NCBI GenBank assembly: GCA_001970955.1
Contig: MPUH01000939.1
Coordinates: 1 to 28,818 of the forward strand
From: Stentor coeruleus
Lineage: Eukaryota; Ciliophora; Heterotrichea; Heterotrichida; Stentoridae
Length of the DNA stretch: 28,818 bases
Direction: 5' to 3'
In this document: positions 7,939 to 15,999 of the stretch, piece by piece
How the letters are laid out: each line of letters starts with the position of its first letter
Position numbering within the stretch: position 1 is the first letter of the stretch
Position numbers and translations under genes: made by a program
The notes under the pieces: model-generated
What the model was told of the DNA's origin: nothing
The model's input: the letters and a program-made list of their open reading frames with translations, nothing else
Database searches by the model: none

Positions 7939-9198
7939 ATGGGAAATTGCAGCAATAACGAAGCTTCTTTTAAATCATCAAACAACAATGACTATCTTCG
8001 TACAGGAACAATCAACATAATCAAAAGAAACTATCTCGGGAATAAAATCGGTGTTTCAAAAGTAAGTTTTGAAAACACAACTCCAATAAAACTACAAACA
8101 TCAATTGGTTTCCTAGGAAATCGTTCAATAAAAGTTCATGGTTGTATAATCCCAGGTTTAGATCCCCGTGGTGAAATGGATAAAGAATGTCAAGACAATT
8201 ACATCTTTTTCATAATAAACAGTTCAGTTTTATGTGCGCTTTTTGATGGACATGGGAAAGAGGGTAAAAAAATCTCTGCTTTTTGTATAGACTTCGTAGG
8301 AACTTATATAAAAAAATACATAAACAAATTCGAAACTGACCCTGAAGAAACTCTAAGTAAAATGCTTGAAAAATGCGACAAGAAATTGAATAGAAGTAAA
8401 ATCCCTAATGAAATGGCTGGAACTACTGCTGTTGCTATATATATAAATGCAAATAATATATACTCAGCTAGTCTTGGAGATTCTAGAGGGATAATCGCAA
8501 CAATTAATGATGTTTTTATCCCTGCTCCAATACCCACACATAATTTTTATAAGCCTGTTTCAGTTAAAAAGTATTTAAAACCTGTTGCTTTGACTACAGA
8601 TCAAAAACCTAATCATGAAGATGAACTTGTTAGAATCAAAGATGCTGGAGGAAGTGTTGAACAAATCACTGATGAATTCGGAAGACCAGTTGGACCATAT
8701 AGAGTTTGGGTTAAAAATAAAGATTTCCCAGGATTAGCAATGTCAAGGTCAATAGGTGATAGGATTGCTAAAAGAGTTGGGGTTATCGCAAAGCCAGTTT
8801 GTCATGATTTTAAACTTTATGAAGCAGATCAGTTTATTGTTATCGCTAGCGATGGGATTTGGGATGTTATGGAAAACATCGAAGTTGTTAATTTTGTTGA
8901 GAAATACAAAAATCAATGCATTGAAAGTACTGATCTTTTCCCAGCAAAACCTGAAAACTCAAGTATAGCAAGAATGCTTTGTGAAGAAGCAAGATATAGA
9001 TGGTATGGGATAATTGAAGCTGAAGATGTTATGATAGATGATATATCTTGTATAATAATCGAATTAGATGAGGTATCAAGTCCATCAAAAACCCAAGTCA
9101 AAGAACGAAATGTTCAAGCTTTTCTTAGTATAGCAATATCTCCTGATATTAACAACACATCTTCAACAGAAAAAAATTTGAATCTCTTGCTTGACTAA
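7939..9198 (+). CDS. PP2C-family (PPM) Ser/Thr protein phosphatase, probably membrane-anchored
   Basis: The protein has 419 residues. The N-terminus MGNCSNN fits N-myristoylation on Gly2 with possible palmitoylation on Cys4. PPM motifs appear in order: QDNYIFF (85-91), LFDGHGKEG (101-109, metal-binding Asp103-Gly104), AGTTAV (160-165), SLGDSRG (178-184), LTTDQKPNHEDE (218-229), AMSRSIGD (267-274), ASDGIWDVM (303-311, Asp305) and a C-terminal DDIS (367-370) that supplies the last metal-binding Asp. The catalytic core is complete. The enzyme would dephosphorylate phospho-Ser/Thr using Mn/Mg. Membrane location is inferred from the lipidation motif. Start context is TAATAAATGG. The next gene begins 53 bp downstream on the same strand. 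Confidence 0.93.
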   Translation: MGNCSNNEASFKSSNNNDYLRTGTINIIKRNYLGNKIGVSKVSFENTTPIKLQTSIGFLGNRSIKVHGCIIPGLDPRGEMDKECQDNYIFFIINSSVLCALFDGHGKEGKKISAFCIDFVGTYIKKYINKFETDPEETLSKMLEKCDKKLNRSKIPNEMAGTTAVAIYINANNIYSASLGDSRGIIATINDVFIPAPIPTHNFYKPVSVKKYLKPVALTTDQKPNHEDELVRIKDAGGSVEQITDEFGRPVGPYRVWVKNKDFPGLAMSRSIGDRIAKRVGVIAKPVCHDFKLYEADQFIVIASDGIWDVMENIEVVNFVEKYKNQCIESTDLFPAKPENSSIARMLCEEARYRWYGIIEAEDVMIDDISCIIIELDEVSSPSKTQVKERNVQAFLSIAISPDINNTSSTEKNLNLLLD

Positions 9199-9251
9199 TT
9201 TCATAATCTAAAAATAATCTTATGAATATTATATAAAAAGTTATATAAAAT
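9199..9251 (+). promoter_or_regulatory. 53-bp intergenic promoter with tandem TATATAAAA boxes
   Basis: Between the PP2C stop and the next ATG lie only 53 bp. They contain two TATATAAAA-like boxes (near 9230 and 9242), the second ending 3 bp before the ATG. Such spacing implies a leader of a few nucleotides, or that the box is an initiation signal rather than a classical TATA element. Bicistronic transcription is an alternative. Confidence 0.45.
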
Positions 9252-9821
9252 ATGGAACTTGAAGCTGAAATGTGGAGCTTTACTCATAGTATAGTTGATA
9301 CTGCTGCTGGTTCTGCTTATATTGAAAGTAAAACTCATAAAATTCTATGTGTTGTAAGTAGCCCAAGTGAATTTTCTGAGCTTTTATCTAGTGAGGAGTA
9401 CCAAAGGCATGCAAAAGCTCATCTTAATGTTGTATCCCCACATAGTTCACAAGTAAAAGATGCTTTAAGCTCTTTGATTATTTTGGAAAAATACCCTAAA
9501 TCGGTGATTGAGGTTAAAGTTCAAGTCATTTCTGGAGATGAAGATACTGCTTTGGTATATATTATTAATGCTGTAAGCCTTGCTGTTATTGATTCTGGTA
9601 TTGAGATTAGAGATACGTTAATTGCTGTTTCTGCTGGGTTTAAAGATGGGAAAGTTATAATTGGAGCTAATCAGTTGGTACTTGGCGTGCTGGTTAATAC
9701 AGATAAAGTTGTTTTGATTAGACTTGAAGGAGTTGTTGATGAACAGCAGGCAGGAATGCTTATACAAGCTTGTTTTGATACTGCTAAACACATGTTTCAA
9801 ATGGTTAAGAATAGTTATTAA
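9252..9821 (+). CDS. Exosome subunit with RNase PH fold (RRP46/MTR3/RRP41-like)
   Basis: The protein has 189 residues, short but close to the RNase PH core. It begins with the fold's first strands (DTAAGSAYIESKTHKILCVV, 16-35). The second diagnostic block follows: LEKYPKSVIEVKVQV (78-92), then ALVYIINAVSLAVIDSGIEIRD (100-121), matching the YPxSxIxVxVxVL...INAxxxALIDAGI pattern of eukaryotic exosome ring subunits. The ring degrades and processes RNA in the nucleus and cytoplasm; most of its eukaryotic RNase PH subunits are catalytically dead. The phosphate-binding Arg residues of active RNase PH are not evident, so a structural role is likely. Which ring subunit this is cannot be settled by eye; RRP46 or MTR3 is favoured. 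Confidence 0.8.
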   Translation: MELEAEMWSFTHSIVDTAAGSAYIESKTHKILCVVSSPSEFSELLSSEEYQRHAKAHLNVVSPHSSQVKDALSSLIILEKYPKSVIEVKVQVISGDEDTALVYIINAVSLAVIDSGIEIRDTLIAVSAGFKDGKVIIGANQLVLGVLVNTDKVVLIRLEGVVDEQQAGMLIQACFDTAKHMFQMVKNSY

Positions 9822-10169
9822 AGTATTTTTTTTTGATGGTTTTTAAGATTTATGACGCTGATAAGGACTGAGAGTAGGATTAAAGTAAGAAGATTATCCT
9901 GAAAAATGAGGATGTTAGGTTTTATATACGAAAATATATAGAAAGACGATAATTAGAATTAAAGTTTTGTTAAATGCAACACTATTCAAATAAACATGCT
10001 ATTATATAGAAAAATACAACAAAACCATATAAAAACTATACAAAAATTTACATCTAAATCCTTTAAATAATGCCATTTTCCACAAAAATACTCTTGTTTC
10101 CTACACTCTCCTAACACCAACTATTTAATACTTTTACTCAACAAAAAACTAAAATCCTCATATTCTTAC
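9822..10169. other. Tail-to-tail spacer between exosome and carrier genes
   Basis: This is a 348-bp spacer. The left half is G-rich (9850-9930) and the right half C-rich (10010-10150), consistent with G-rich 3' flanks on each sense strand. No gene or stable structure is seen. Confidence 0.5.
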
Positions 10170-11081
10170 CTAATTATCCATAAACTTCTTCTTATACTGT
10201 TTCTTGAATCCTTCATAAGCAAAGAACATAAACATGTTCCAAGTGCCAATCCTCAAAACATTAGGTGCAAACCCTTTATAAAATGCTAAAGGTCCTTCCT
10301 TTGTCAATATAGTCCAAAAGCAATCAAACACATTCTTATAAGCTTCCCCTGACCCTTTTTTAGCATTCATAATCCTTGTCTTCATAACATCAACAGGGCT
10401 TCCACATAAAACTGCACAAAATCCAGCTAAAAACCCACTAGTCAAATGGCAAGGGACATTATCATCCATAAACCCTTTTTCAAGTATATACTTTTTAATC
10501 TCAGTATATGAAATCAACTCAGCAGCATTAATAACAGAATTTCTAACAACATTTGGTCCCCAACCAGTCCAAAATCCTTTTACCCCTTCTTCAGCTAATA
10601 TTGTCTTATAAGCAGCTGTAGTATTTTTATATCTAGGCTGAGCAGCATTTCTATCTCCTTGTAATCTGATTTTAACAACATCAGTAGGATTTGCTACTGA
10701 TATAGCAATACCTCCTGATGATAAACCTACTAAAAGCTTTTCTGGAATGGTCAGATTACGTTTAGGTTGAGTTTTGCCATCACCTGCAAGCATCTGTGTG
10801 AACTTTTCAAATAAAGCTACACGTAAAGAACAGAATACTAATTGTCTGTGGATACCTGGGGTAAGACCTTTATATAAGGATGAAAGACCTTCTTGTTTAA
10901 TCATAGAACGACCACAGTCTAGTAGCCCATTGTAAGCAATGGTCCCACCTTTTTGTGAAAGCTGAAGACGTACTTTCATTGTATCGAATGGAATTGTAAG
11001 TATTTCTGCTACACTACCGCCGAGACCTGCACATACTAAAGTTGGGGCGAATGGTACTACTGTTGATTGAACACCAACCAT
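10170..11081 (-). CDS. Mitochondrial carrier, uncoupling-protein-like (SLC25)
   Basis: The 303-residue length and three-fold repeat are those of the mitochondrial carrier family. The signature Px[DE]xx[KR] occurs at the end of each odd helix: PFDTMK (31-36), PTDVVK (132-137) and PVDVMK (229-234). The details resemble UCPs and the related dicarboxylate/oxoglutarate carriers: PGIHRQ with SLRVALFE in repeat 1, NPTDVVKIRLQ in repeat 2, and SPVDVMKTRIMN with LRIGTWNMFMFFAYE in repeat 3. It would sit in the mitochondrial inner membrane and move protons or C4-dicarboxylates. The substrate is not decided by sequence alone. The start ATAAAAATGG fits the local consensus. The upstream same-strand gene ends only 59 bp before it. 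Confidence 0.88.
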   Translation of the reverse strand: MVGVQSTVVPFAPTLVCAGLGGSVAEILTIPFDTMKVRLQLSQKGGTIAYNGLLDCGRSMIKQEGLSSLYKGLTPGIHRQLVFCSLRVALFEKFTQMLAGDGKTQPKRNLTIPEKLLVGLSSGGIAISVANPTDVVKIRLQGDRNAAQPRYKNTTAAYKTILAEEGVKGFWTGWGPNVVRNSVINAAELISYTEIKKYILEKGFMDDNVPCHLTSGFLAGFCAVLCGSPVDVMKTRIMNAKKGSGEAYKNVFDCFWTILTKEGPLAFYKGFAPNVLRIGTWNMFMFFAYEGFKKQYKKKFMDN

Positions 11082-11140
11082 TTTTATATCATAATCTGTT
11101 TGTGTATATTGCTTTAGAGTATATGATGGTATTTAAATTA
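11082..11140 (-). promoter_or_regulatory. 59-bp intergenic region holding the carrier promoter
   Basis: The spacer between the stop of the EF-hand/motif-repeat gene and the carrier ATG is 59 bp. On the sense strand it ends GATTATGATATAAAAATGG, so a TATAAA-like box abuts the start. The carrier must initiate within this short region or be co-transcribed. Confidence 0.4.
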
Positions 11141-12610
11141 CTATCTAATAGTATTAGCAATGATGCCCATTTCTTGAAGTTCTCGAGCTTTTTTAAGCTT
11201 GAGTTCAGTTATTTCTTTTTTATTCGCTGTCCTTTCATGGACATTATTCCCTAAATGCATATTATTAGCAGCCAGTTGTTGTGATTTCTTATTTATTATC
11301 GGGGTAAAAGAAAACTGGACCTGCGACTGTGATTTTTTCGGCTTAACCAAAACCATTTTATCTTGTGGAGAAATCTTCATATACAATTCATCGATTCTAC
11401 ATAAAAAATCATCAAATCCTAAAATTTCCCCAGTAGTTTCCATCTCATCAAAAATCGGCCCTAAGATTATAAGAACCTTAGTATCAATCCCATCCAAACA
11501 TATTTTTTCCCTGTTAATCTTCCCATCTTTATCTGAATCTAATTGTTTAAACAATGCTTCAAATCTATGCAACTTAAACTTTTCATAGAATTTACAAGTA
11601 TTTTCACTTGGTTGTGTTAGGCATTTTTCACTATCTTTAGTTTTTTTATCTTCAAGTTTATCTTTATTCCCAATTTTACTTAAAAATAACTCATCCCATA
11701 CAGGTTTTTCTCTAGAAGTACTGGATTTTCTCCCAGTCATAGGGATAAAAAGTTTTTGTCCAGTTTGTTTATCAACATCTTCTTTGTTTTGTTTTCTGAT
11801 TTTATCGATTTCCTCATCAGTTTTCTTTTTTGAACTGAAAAGTCTATCGAAAAACTCTTCAACTCCTTCAGATTTTCTTCGGTAGTCATTTTTTTTATTA
11901 GGTTCTTTGACTATGTTTGAGGATGATTGTGAGTTTCTTCTTTGGCAGGCATCTTTGTATAGGGAATCAAAGATGTTGCTGCTTTCATTGATCCGATTGG
12001 ATTTTTCGTTTATTTGTGGGATGAAAAAACATTCTTTCATTTGTTGTTCTTCTTTGTCCGCTTGAAGTTTGGTCATGTGCTCGAGATTTTTTGTGTTTTT
12101 TTTGTCTTTTTCGCAGTTTTTTAAGATTCTGTTGGATTTTTTGCTGATTTTCGGATGGAAAGTCAAGTTTTTGCTGATGTTTTTTTGGGTTTCTTCGAGG
12201 CATTTTTCTGAGTATTGCCTTTTGTTTTCTTTCATTTCCTGGCCTTTGAGATAAAGTATGTGTCCGTAGTTGAGTTTTGTAGAGGAATTGCTTGTTTTCA
12301 TATGGGGTGAGGCATTTGAAGATGGATTTTGTAGATGATCGGATGTGTTTGGTATAGGTCTTATATGAAGTTTACCTTGGGATGAGTATTTTTGGTATAA
12401 GGTTTGCTTTTGTTCTTTAAATTTTTCTTGATGAGATTGAATCACTTTGAATAAAGGCTTTTTCATTGACCTGTCGAGGTTGTATTTCTTTAAGAAGTCC
12501 TCGGATACTTTATCAGGGTCGTCATTTTCATGAATTATAATATTTCCTTTGGCATTTTCGGATATTTCAAGGGTTATAACTAAAATTCGTGGATTCTTCT
12601 CTGCTTCCAT
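11141..12610 (-). CDS. EF-hand protein with four FxPxI-KS motif repeats
   Basis: The protein has 489 residues and a TAG stop. The N-terminal 8-60 region (RILVITLEI...NIIIHENDDP...FLKKYNL) is a ubiquitin-like or PB1-like beta-grasp module of a type common in ciliate proteins. Four copies of a short motif follow: TFHPKISKKS (150-159), FFIPQINEKS (195-204), LFIPMTGRKS (287-296) and SFTPIINKKS (434-443), spaced in low-complexity charged sequence. One EF-hand loop is at 358-369 (DSDKDGKINREK). Positions 1, 3, 5 and 6 are canonical, but position 12 is Lys with Glu at 11, so Ca2+ binding may be weak. The motif-repeat architecture recalls cytoskeletal or ciliary proteins, but I recognise no orthologue. 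The start context is ATATAAATGG. Confidence 0.75.
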   Translation of the reverse strand: MEAEKNPRILVITLEISENAKGNIIIHENDDPDKVSEDFLKKYNLDRSMKKPLFKVIQSHQEKFKEQKQTLYQKYSSQGKLHIRPIPNTSDHLQNPSSNASPHMKTSNSSTKLNYGHILYLKGQEMKENKRQYSEKCLEETQKNISKNLTFHPKISKKSNRILKNCEKDKKNTKNLEHMTKLQADKEEQQMKECFFIPQINEKSNRINESSNIFDSLYKDACQRRNSQSSSNIVKEPNKKNDYRRKSEGVEEFFDRLFSSKKKTDEEIDKIRKQNKEDVDKQTGQKLFIPMTGRKSSTSREKPVWDELFLSKIGNKDKLEDKKTKDSEKCLTQPSENTCKFYEKFKLHRFEALFKQLDSDKDGKINREKICLDGIDTKVLIILGPIFDEMETTGEILGFDDFLCRIDELYMKISPQDKMVLVKPKKSQSQVQFSFTPIINKKSQQLAANNMHLGNNVHERTANKKEITELKLKKARELQEMGIIANTIR

Positions 12611-13567
12611 TTATATTCAAATATAAGAACCAGACCGTTATACATTTTAAAATACTCTCCTTTAATGATATCATTCTATATAACTCCAATATCCATTAGA
12701 AACTTATCTACAAAATCCTCACAACCCTTTCACTTTTCCGATAATATTAAATATTAACCTAAAGAAAAAGGAGTATTTAGTAAGTAAATATATCAAAATT
12801 TTCTTGATTTTTTTTGCATATATGCTTTTATTATCATAATTGACAAATTTCTCTATCTCATTCAAACATCCAGGCTCCCAAATCATATTCTATAATTGTT
12901 TTCCTTTAACTGCATCAAAGAAAATACCAAGATTACTATTGTAAAAATCAGAATTTTATCTTAATTAACTAAATAAATCCTTTGTTAGAATTCTTTCTCC
13001 AACAACTTTTTACATAGTCTCATTCCTTAGAATTTTTTACTTTGATTTGCTTGTGAATTATAATAAGTAATACTAGGATAGTATCAAAAATTTTCATACT
13101 TTATATGAAGTGCATGCTTGTTACTGAGAATATGCAGGATTCATTAGGAGAAAGTGTATAATGCCCCCACAATAAAGAAATAATTTTATGTGCTCTTGCA
13201 TAGAAGTTTTCTGTTATTTTTTAGAGCTTGAGTTTTTATAGAAATGATGTCTTTAACTTATAATTTTACCGCATGGTTTTCTAGGTTTTTGTAAATTTTT
13301 ATCATTATAATATGTTATTTATTATAGTTTTTCATATAAAAGATACCTAGTATTACTATGATAATATAAGTTTCTACTTTTTACTAAAAATTTCCACAAG
13401 CCAATTTTGAAGTTTTTCAAAAGCAGCTCAGTTAAATTCTTATAATTTTCCGTTTGCTAATGAAGATTCCATATTTATATTTTTATGTAGACTTTGTACA
13501 TATAATATATCAAAAAGTTATATTGACTATATTTAATATACAAGCATACTTTATCTTATGTCTATAA
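12611..13567. other. Long spacer upstream of the otubain-like gene, with a possible decayed gene
   Basis: This 957-bp head-to-head spacer is unusual. The part flanking the minus-strand gene (12611-12760) is C-rich on the plus strand, opposite to all other 5' flanks in the window. Minus-strand segments at about 12770-13210 look protein-like (listed separately). Near 13500-13567 the sequence becomes the AT-rich promoter of the plus-strand gene (start CTATAAATGG). No RNA gene is seen. Confidence 0.4.
12770..13210 (-). pseudogene. Possible decayed minus-strand gene
   Basis: The best piece runs on the minus strand from 12952 to about 12770. It contains SDFYNSNLGIFFDAVKGKQL, one in-frame TAG, then MIWEPGCLNEIEKFVNYD and a Lys/Ile-rich continuation: one stop in about 60 codons. 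Upstream pieces in other frames are more ambiguous. The C-rich plus-strand sequence at 12611-12760 would fit the 3' flank of such a former gene. AT-rich noncoding DNA often yields protein-like strings, so this is a weak call. No family is recognised. Confidence 0.25.
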
Positions 13568-14932
13568 ATGGCTGCAACAATAGAAGTGGAAAAGGAAAAT
13601 CCTGATTATGTGCTAGCACCTGAATATCCATTTATTATCCCAACAGGTACAGAACAGAAAAGCTTTTATATAGCTATTGGTTTTGCTATCTTATCTCAGA
13701 TATCAAGAATCACCCCAAATAACCGGAAGCAAGTTATTGGGTCAATGAGAAAATATTCTAATGAAGGGCTTAGCAATCCTATTTTAAAGCAAACGAAACC
13801 AGAAATGGAAAGCAATGTTAGGGAGTTCTTACGGTGGTTAGATTATATCGAAAAAAGCGAACCTCTTAGTCATGAATTCATCACTAATCTTCGTTCGATT
13901 CCTAATGTGATATGCGAAGCCTTCCAAGTTATGTTGTCGGAAATCTTTTCTAAAAGCTCAAAAGTCTCAGAAGCTAATGCTATTTTGCAAGGTGAAATTG
14001 TGGTTCCCAGCAATAAGTATTATTTTCTAAATTTTGCCACTAGTTTGACCATAAGAATTTCTTTATTTGAGTCTGATGGGGCAGTAGCATATTATGTTGA
14101 TGATAAGCCTGCTGATCGATTAAACATCAATATTTATGTTTTAAACACTAACCCAAAGACTTATGCTGTAATGAAGCATGTTAAGGAAGTGCAATTCGAC
14201 AGCTTTGGTTCACAAACTTATGAGAATGACCTGCCATTCATCTTTGTAAGGACAAAAAAAAGCAACTTTGCCCCAATATCCCAAGGTCCATCATTCCCGA
14301 TAGTATCCCAAGGTTCATCAGTCCCGATAGGATTCCAAGGTCCATCAGTCCCAATAGGATCCCAAGGTCCATCAGTCTCAATAGGATCCCAAGGTCAATC
14401 AGTTCCAATAGGATCCCAAGGTCAATCAGTTCCAATAGGATCCCAAGGTCCATCAGTCCCAATAGGTGAAAAATCATCAAATCCATTAATAAACAACAAT
14501 CTAAGCCCAGAAGAAAATCTTATCGACCTCTTTAGTGGAATTTTTAGTGAAAATATGCTCATGGTGACCAAAGATACCAAAAAGTCCCTCAAAAAAATGA
14601 TAAAAAACGCAATAACTGCCAAGCCATCTCTCAATACCAAAAATCTCAAAGATTTTAGCAATAGCTTAGATTCAATTTGCAAGCGTAACCACAACCCTGA
14701 GAATTTTATAATCCTTTTCAAATCCTGTGGCAAAAGGCACTGCAAAGCTTGCTTAACTGATCAAAAAAAAGACTCCTGCAGTTGTGGTGTTCAAATCAAA
14801 GGTATTGATAGTAAATTCCTCCTTGGACTAACTCCTAAATGCACAATTTGCGAAAATCCTATTAATGATGAAGACTTATATGAAAAAAACAATAAACTCT
14901 TTCATAGAAGATGCATAGGTATTCAAGCCTAA
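13568..14932 (+). CDS. Otubain-like (peptidase C65 fold) protein with lost catalytic residues, nonapeptide repeats and C-terminal zinc motifs
   Basis: The protein has 454 residues. Residues 20-200 follow the otubain layout. EQKSFYIAIGF (29-39) aligns with the catalytic DGNCFYRAFGF block, a helical region with REFLRWLDYI (85-94) and ICEAFQVML (115-123) follows, and strands at YYFLNFATSLTIRISLF (151-167) lead to INIYVLNTNPKTYAVM (187-202), aligning with the VYLLYRPGHYDILY block. At the catalytic positions Cys is Ser32 and His is Thr198, so it is probably not a deubiquitinase; it may bind ubiquitin. Residues 238-300 are seven nonapeptides of SQGPSVPIG type. The C-terminus has CGKRHCKACLTD...CSCG (387-407) and CTIC...HRRC (425-449), paired RING/LIM-like metal sites. 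The family call is from motif alignment by eye and needs structural checking. Start context is CTATAAATGG. Confidence 0.55.
   Translation: MAATIEVEKENPDYVLAPEYPFIIPTGTEQKSFYIAIGFAILSQISRITPNNRKQVIGSMRKYSNEGLSNPILKQTKPEMESNVREFLRWLDYIEKSEPLSHEFITNLRSIPNVICEAFQVMLSEIFSKSSKVSEANAILQGEIVVPSNKYYFLNFATSLTIRISLFESDGAVAYYVDDKPADRLNINIYVLNTNPKTYAVMKHVKEVQFDSFGSQTYENDLPFIFVRTKKSNFAPISQGPSFPIVSQGSSVPIGFQGPSVPIGSQGPSVSIGSQGQSVPIGSQGQSVPIGSQGPSVPIGEKSSNPLINNNLSPEENLIDLFSGIFSENMLMVTKDTKKSLKKMIKNAITAKPSLNTKNLKDFSNSLDSICKRNHNPENFIILFKSCGKRHCKACLTDQKKDSCSCGVQIKGIDSKFLLGLTPKCTICENPINDEDLYEKNNKLFHRRCIGIQA
14279..14467 (+). repeat. 27-bp minisatellite, seven units, in frame in the otubain-like gene
   Basis: Seven consecutive 27-bp units encode nonapeptides close to SQGPSVPIG. 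The later units carry an in-frame GGATCC. Units 1-3 are more diverged (SFPIV, SSVPIG, a leading F), while units 4-7 are nearly identical, suggesting recent expansion at the 3' side. Period and frame match exactly (189 bp, 63 codons), so copy number can change without breaking the gene. Confidence 0.92.
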
Positions 14933-14963
14933 CATAAAACCTATTACTTAAATAGACCATAGT

Positions 14964-15656
14964 TTATAAAGGAATATGCTTGCCTCGTCTACACCCTTCA
15001 GAACATTTCATACACTTGTTACAACAATTATAATACGCATCATCCCCACAACCTTTACATGAATAGTATTTAAGTTTACCTGAATGATATACACAATCAC
15101 CATCTTTGTTTTGTTTAGGGATAAATTCTCTTTTGCAATGCAAACACATTTTACATATCCTTTCACCGCTGTTCATTTTTTCTAAGTCATCTTGAAGGTC
15201 TTCTGTGCTTTTTCTTAAAAGAATGTTTTGTTGTTCATAGAATTTTATTGTTTCAACAAGTTCGTAGAAAGTTTTCATGAAGTTTTCAGTAGATTTTTCA
15301 GTATGGGTATCGGAATCGAAGCTTTTTTTGAATCTTTCATTATATTCTTGGCTTTTTGTAGCATGAGTTGTTGAGATTTTACTTAATCCTGCTTCGATAA
15401 GGTTGATTTTGTCTTGATAAGCATCAAGGGTTGTGCTTTTTTCTTGTGAGATTAGTTGGAGATTTTTAAGTTCTTCTTGTAGGCCGCTAGCTTTAGTGAT
15501 TTCCCCTTGGAGGTCACTATGAAGGGCTTCGTTTTTCATTTGAAGCTTTTCTACTTCGTTTGTATACATTGTTAGTGCACTTCTGAATGATGAAATTATT
15601 GTTTGAACTTCTCTTTCACTCATATAGGCTACTGGATTTGGTTGTTGCGCTTCCAT
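14964..15656 (-). CDS. Coiled-coil protein with a C-terminal Cys-rich zinc-binding domain
   Basis: The protein has 230 residues. Residues 12-160 are largely coiled coil. Residues 168-227 hold a dense metal-binding pattern: CKMCLHC (168-174), FIPKQNKDGDCVYHSG (178-193), then CKGC (200-203), NCCNKCMKC (210-218), C222 and H227. The N-x-x-x-x-C-x-Y-H-x-G segment followed by further Cys resembles small zinc modules seen in other protist coiled-coil proteins, but I cannot name the family. Function is unknown; scaffold or cytoskeletal roles are plausible. Its stop lies 31 bp from the stop of the otubain-like gene on the other strand. Start context is ATATAAAATGG. Confidence 0.7.
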   Translation of the reverse strand: MEAQQPNPVAYMSEREVQTIISSFRSALTMYTNEVEKLQMKNEALHSDLQGEITKASGLQEELKNLQLISQEKSTTLDAYQDKINLIEAGLSKISTTHATKSQEYNERFKKSFDSDTHTEKSTENFMKTFYELVETIKFYEQQNILLRKSTEDLQDDLEKMNSGERICKMCLHCKREFIPKQNKDGDCVYHSGKLKYYSCKGCGDDAYYNCCNKCMKCSEGCRRGKHIPL

Positions 15657-15999
15657 TTTATATATGAAGAATTTTGTTATATGGATTTATGATTTTTAGA
15701 ATTACTGTAGGATTTAGAGGATAGATGGTGTTTGATATGGTTGGGAATATGATAAAAATTATGAATAAATTTTGATGGGAGTTTAGATTTAGAAAAAAAA
15801 AAAAGAGGAAAGGAAATTATAAGGATGAGGTATTATTTGAATATAAAAATAGTTTTTAAGATAAAGAATTTAGCTTTTTGTATAAATTTAAGATTTTTTA
15901 GGTATATATAAAATCAAAACTTTATCTCTTTGAACAATCTCTCATTGTTAAAACTGTAATTTTTACCCAAAAATTTATTATTTTATAAAAAACTCATAG
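15657..15999. promoter_or_regulatory. Spacer and promoter region between two minus-strand coiled-coil genes
   Basis: The 343 bp include a G-rich, C-poor left part (15690-15850), which is the C-rich 5' flank of the 15656 gene on its sense strand, and a C-richer right part (15910-15980) at the 3' end of the SH3 gene. A TATATAAAAT box abuts the start at 15656. No gene is seen. Confidence 0.5.

Noticed and set aside
14238-14486. Repeat-containing 82-codon minus-strand frame
   Set aside because: It is the antisense reading of the 27-bp minisatellite; repeat periodicity keeps it open by necessity.
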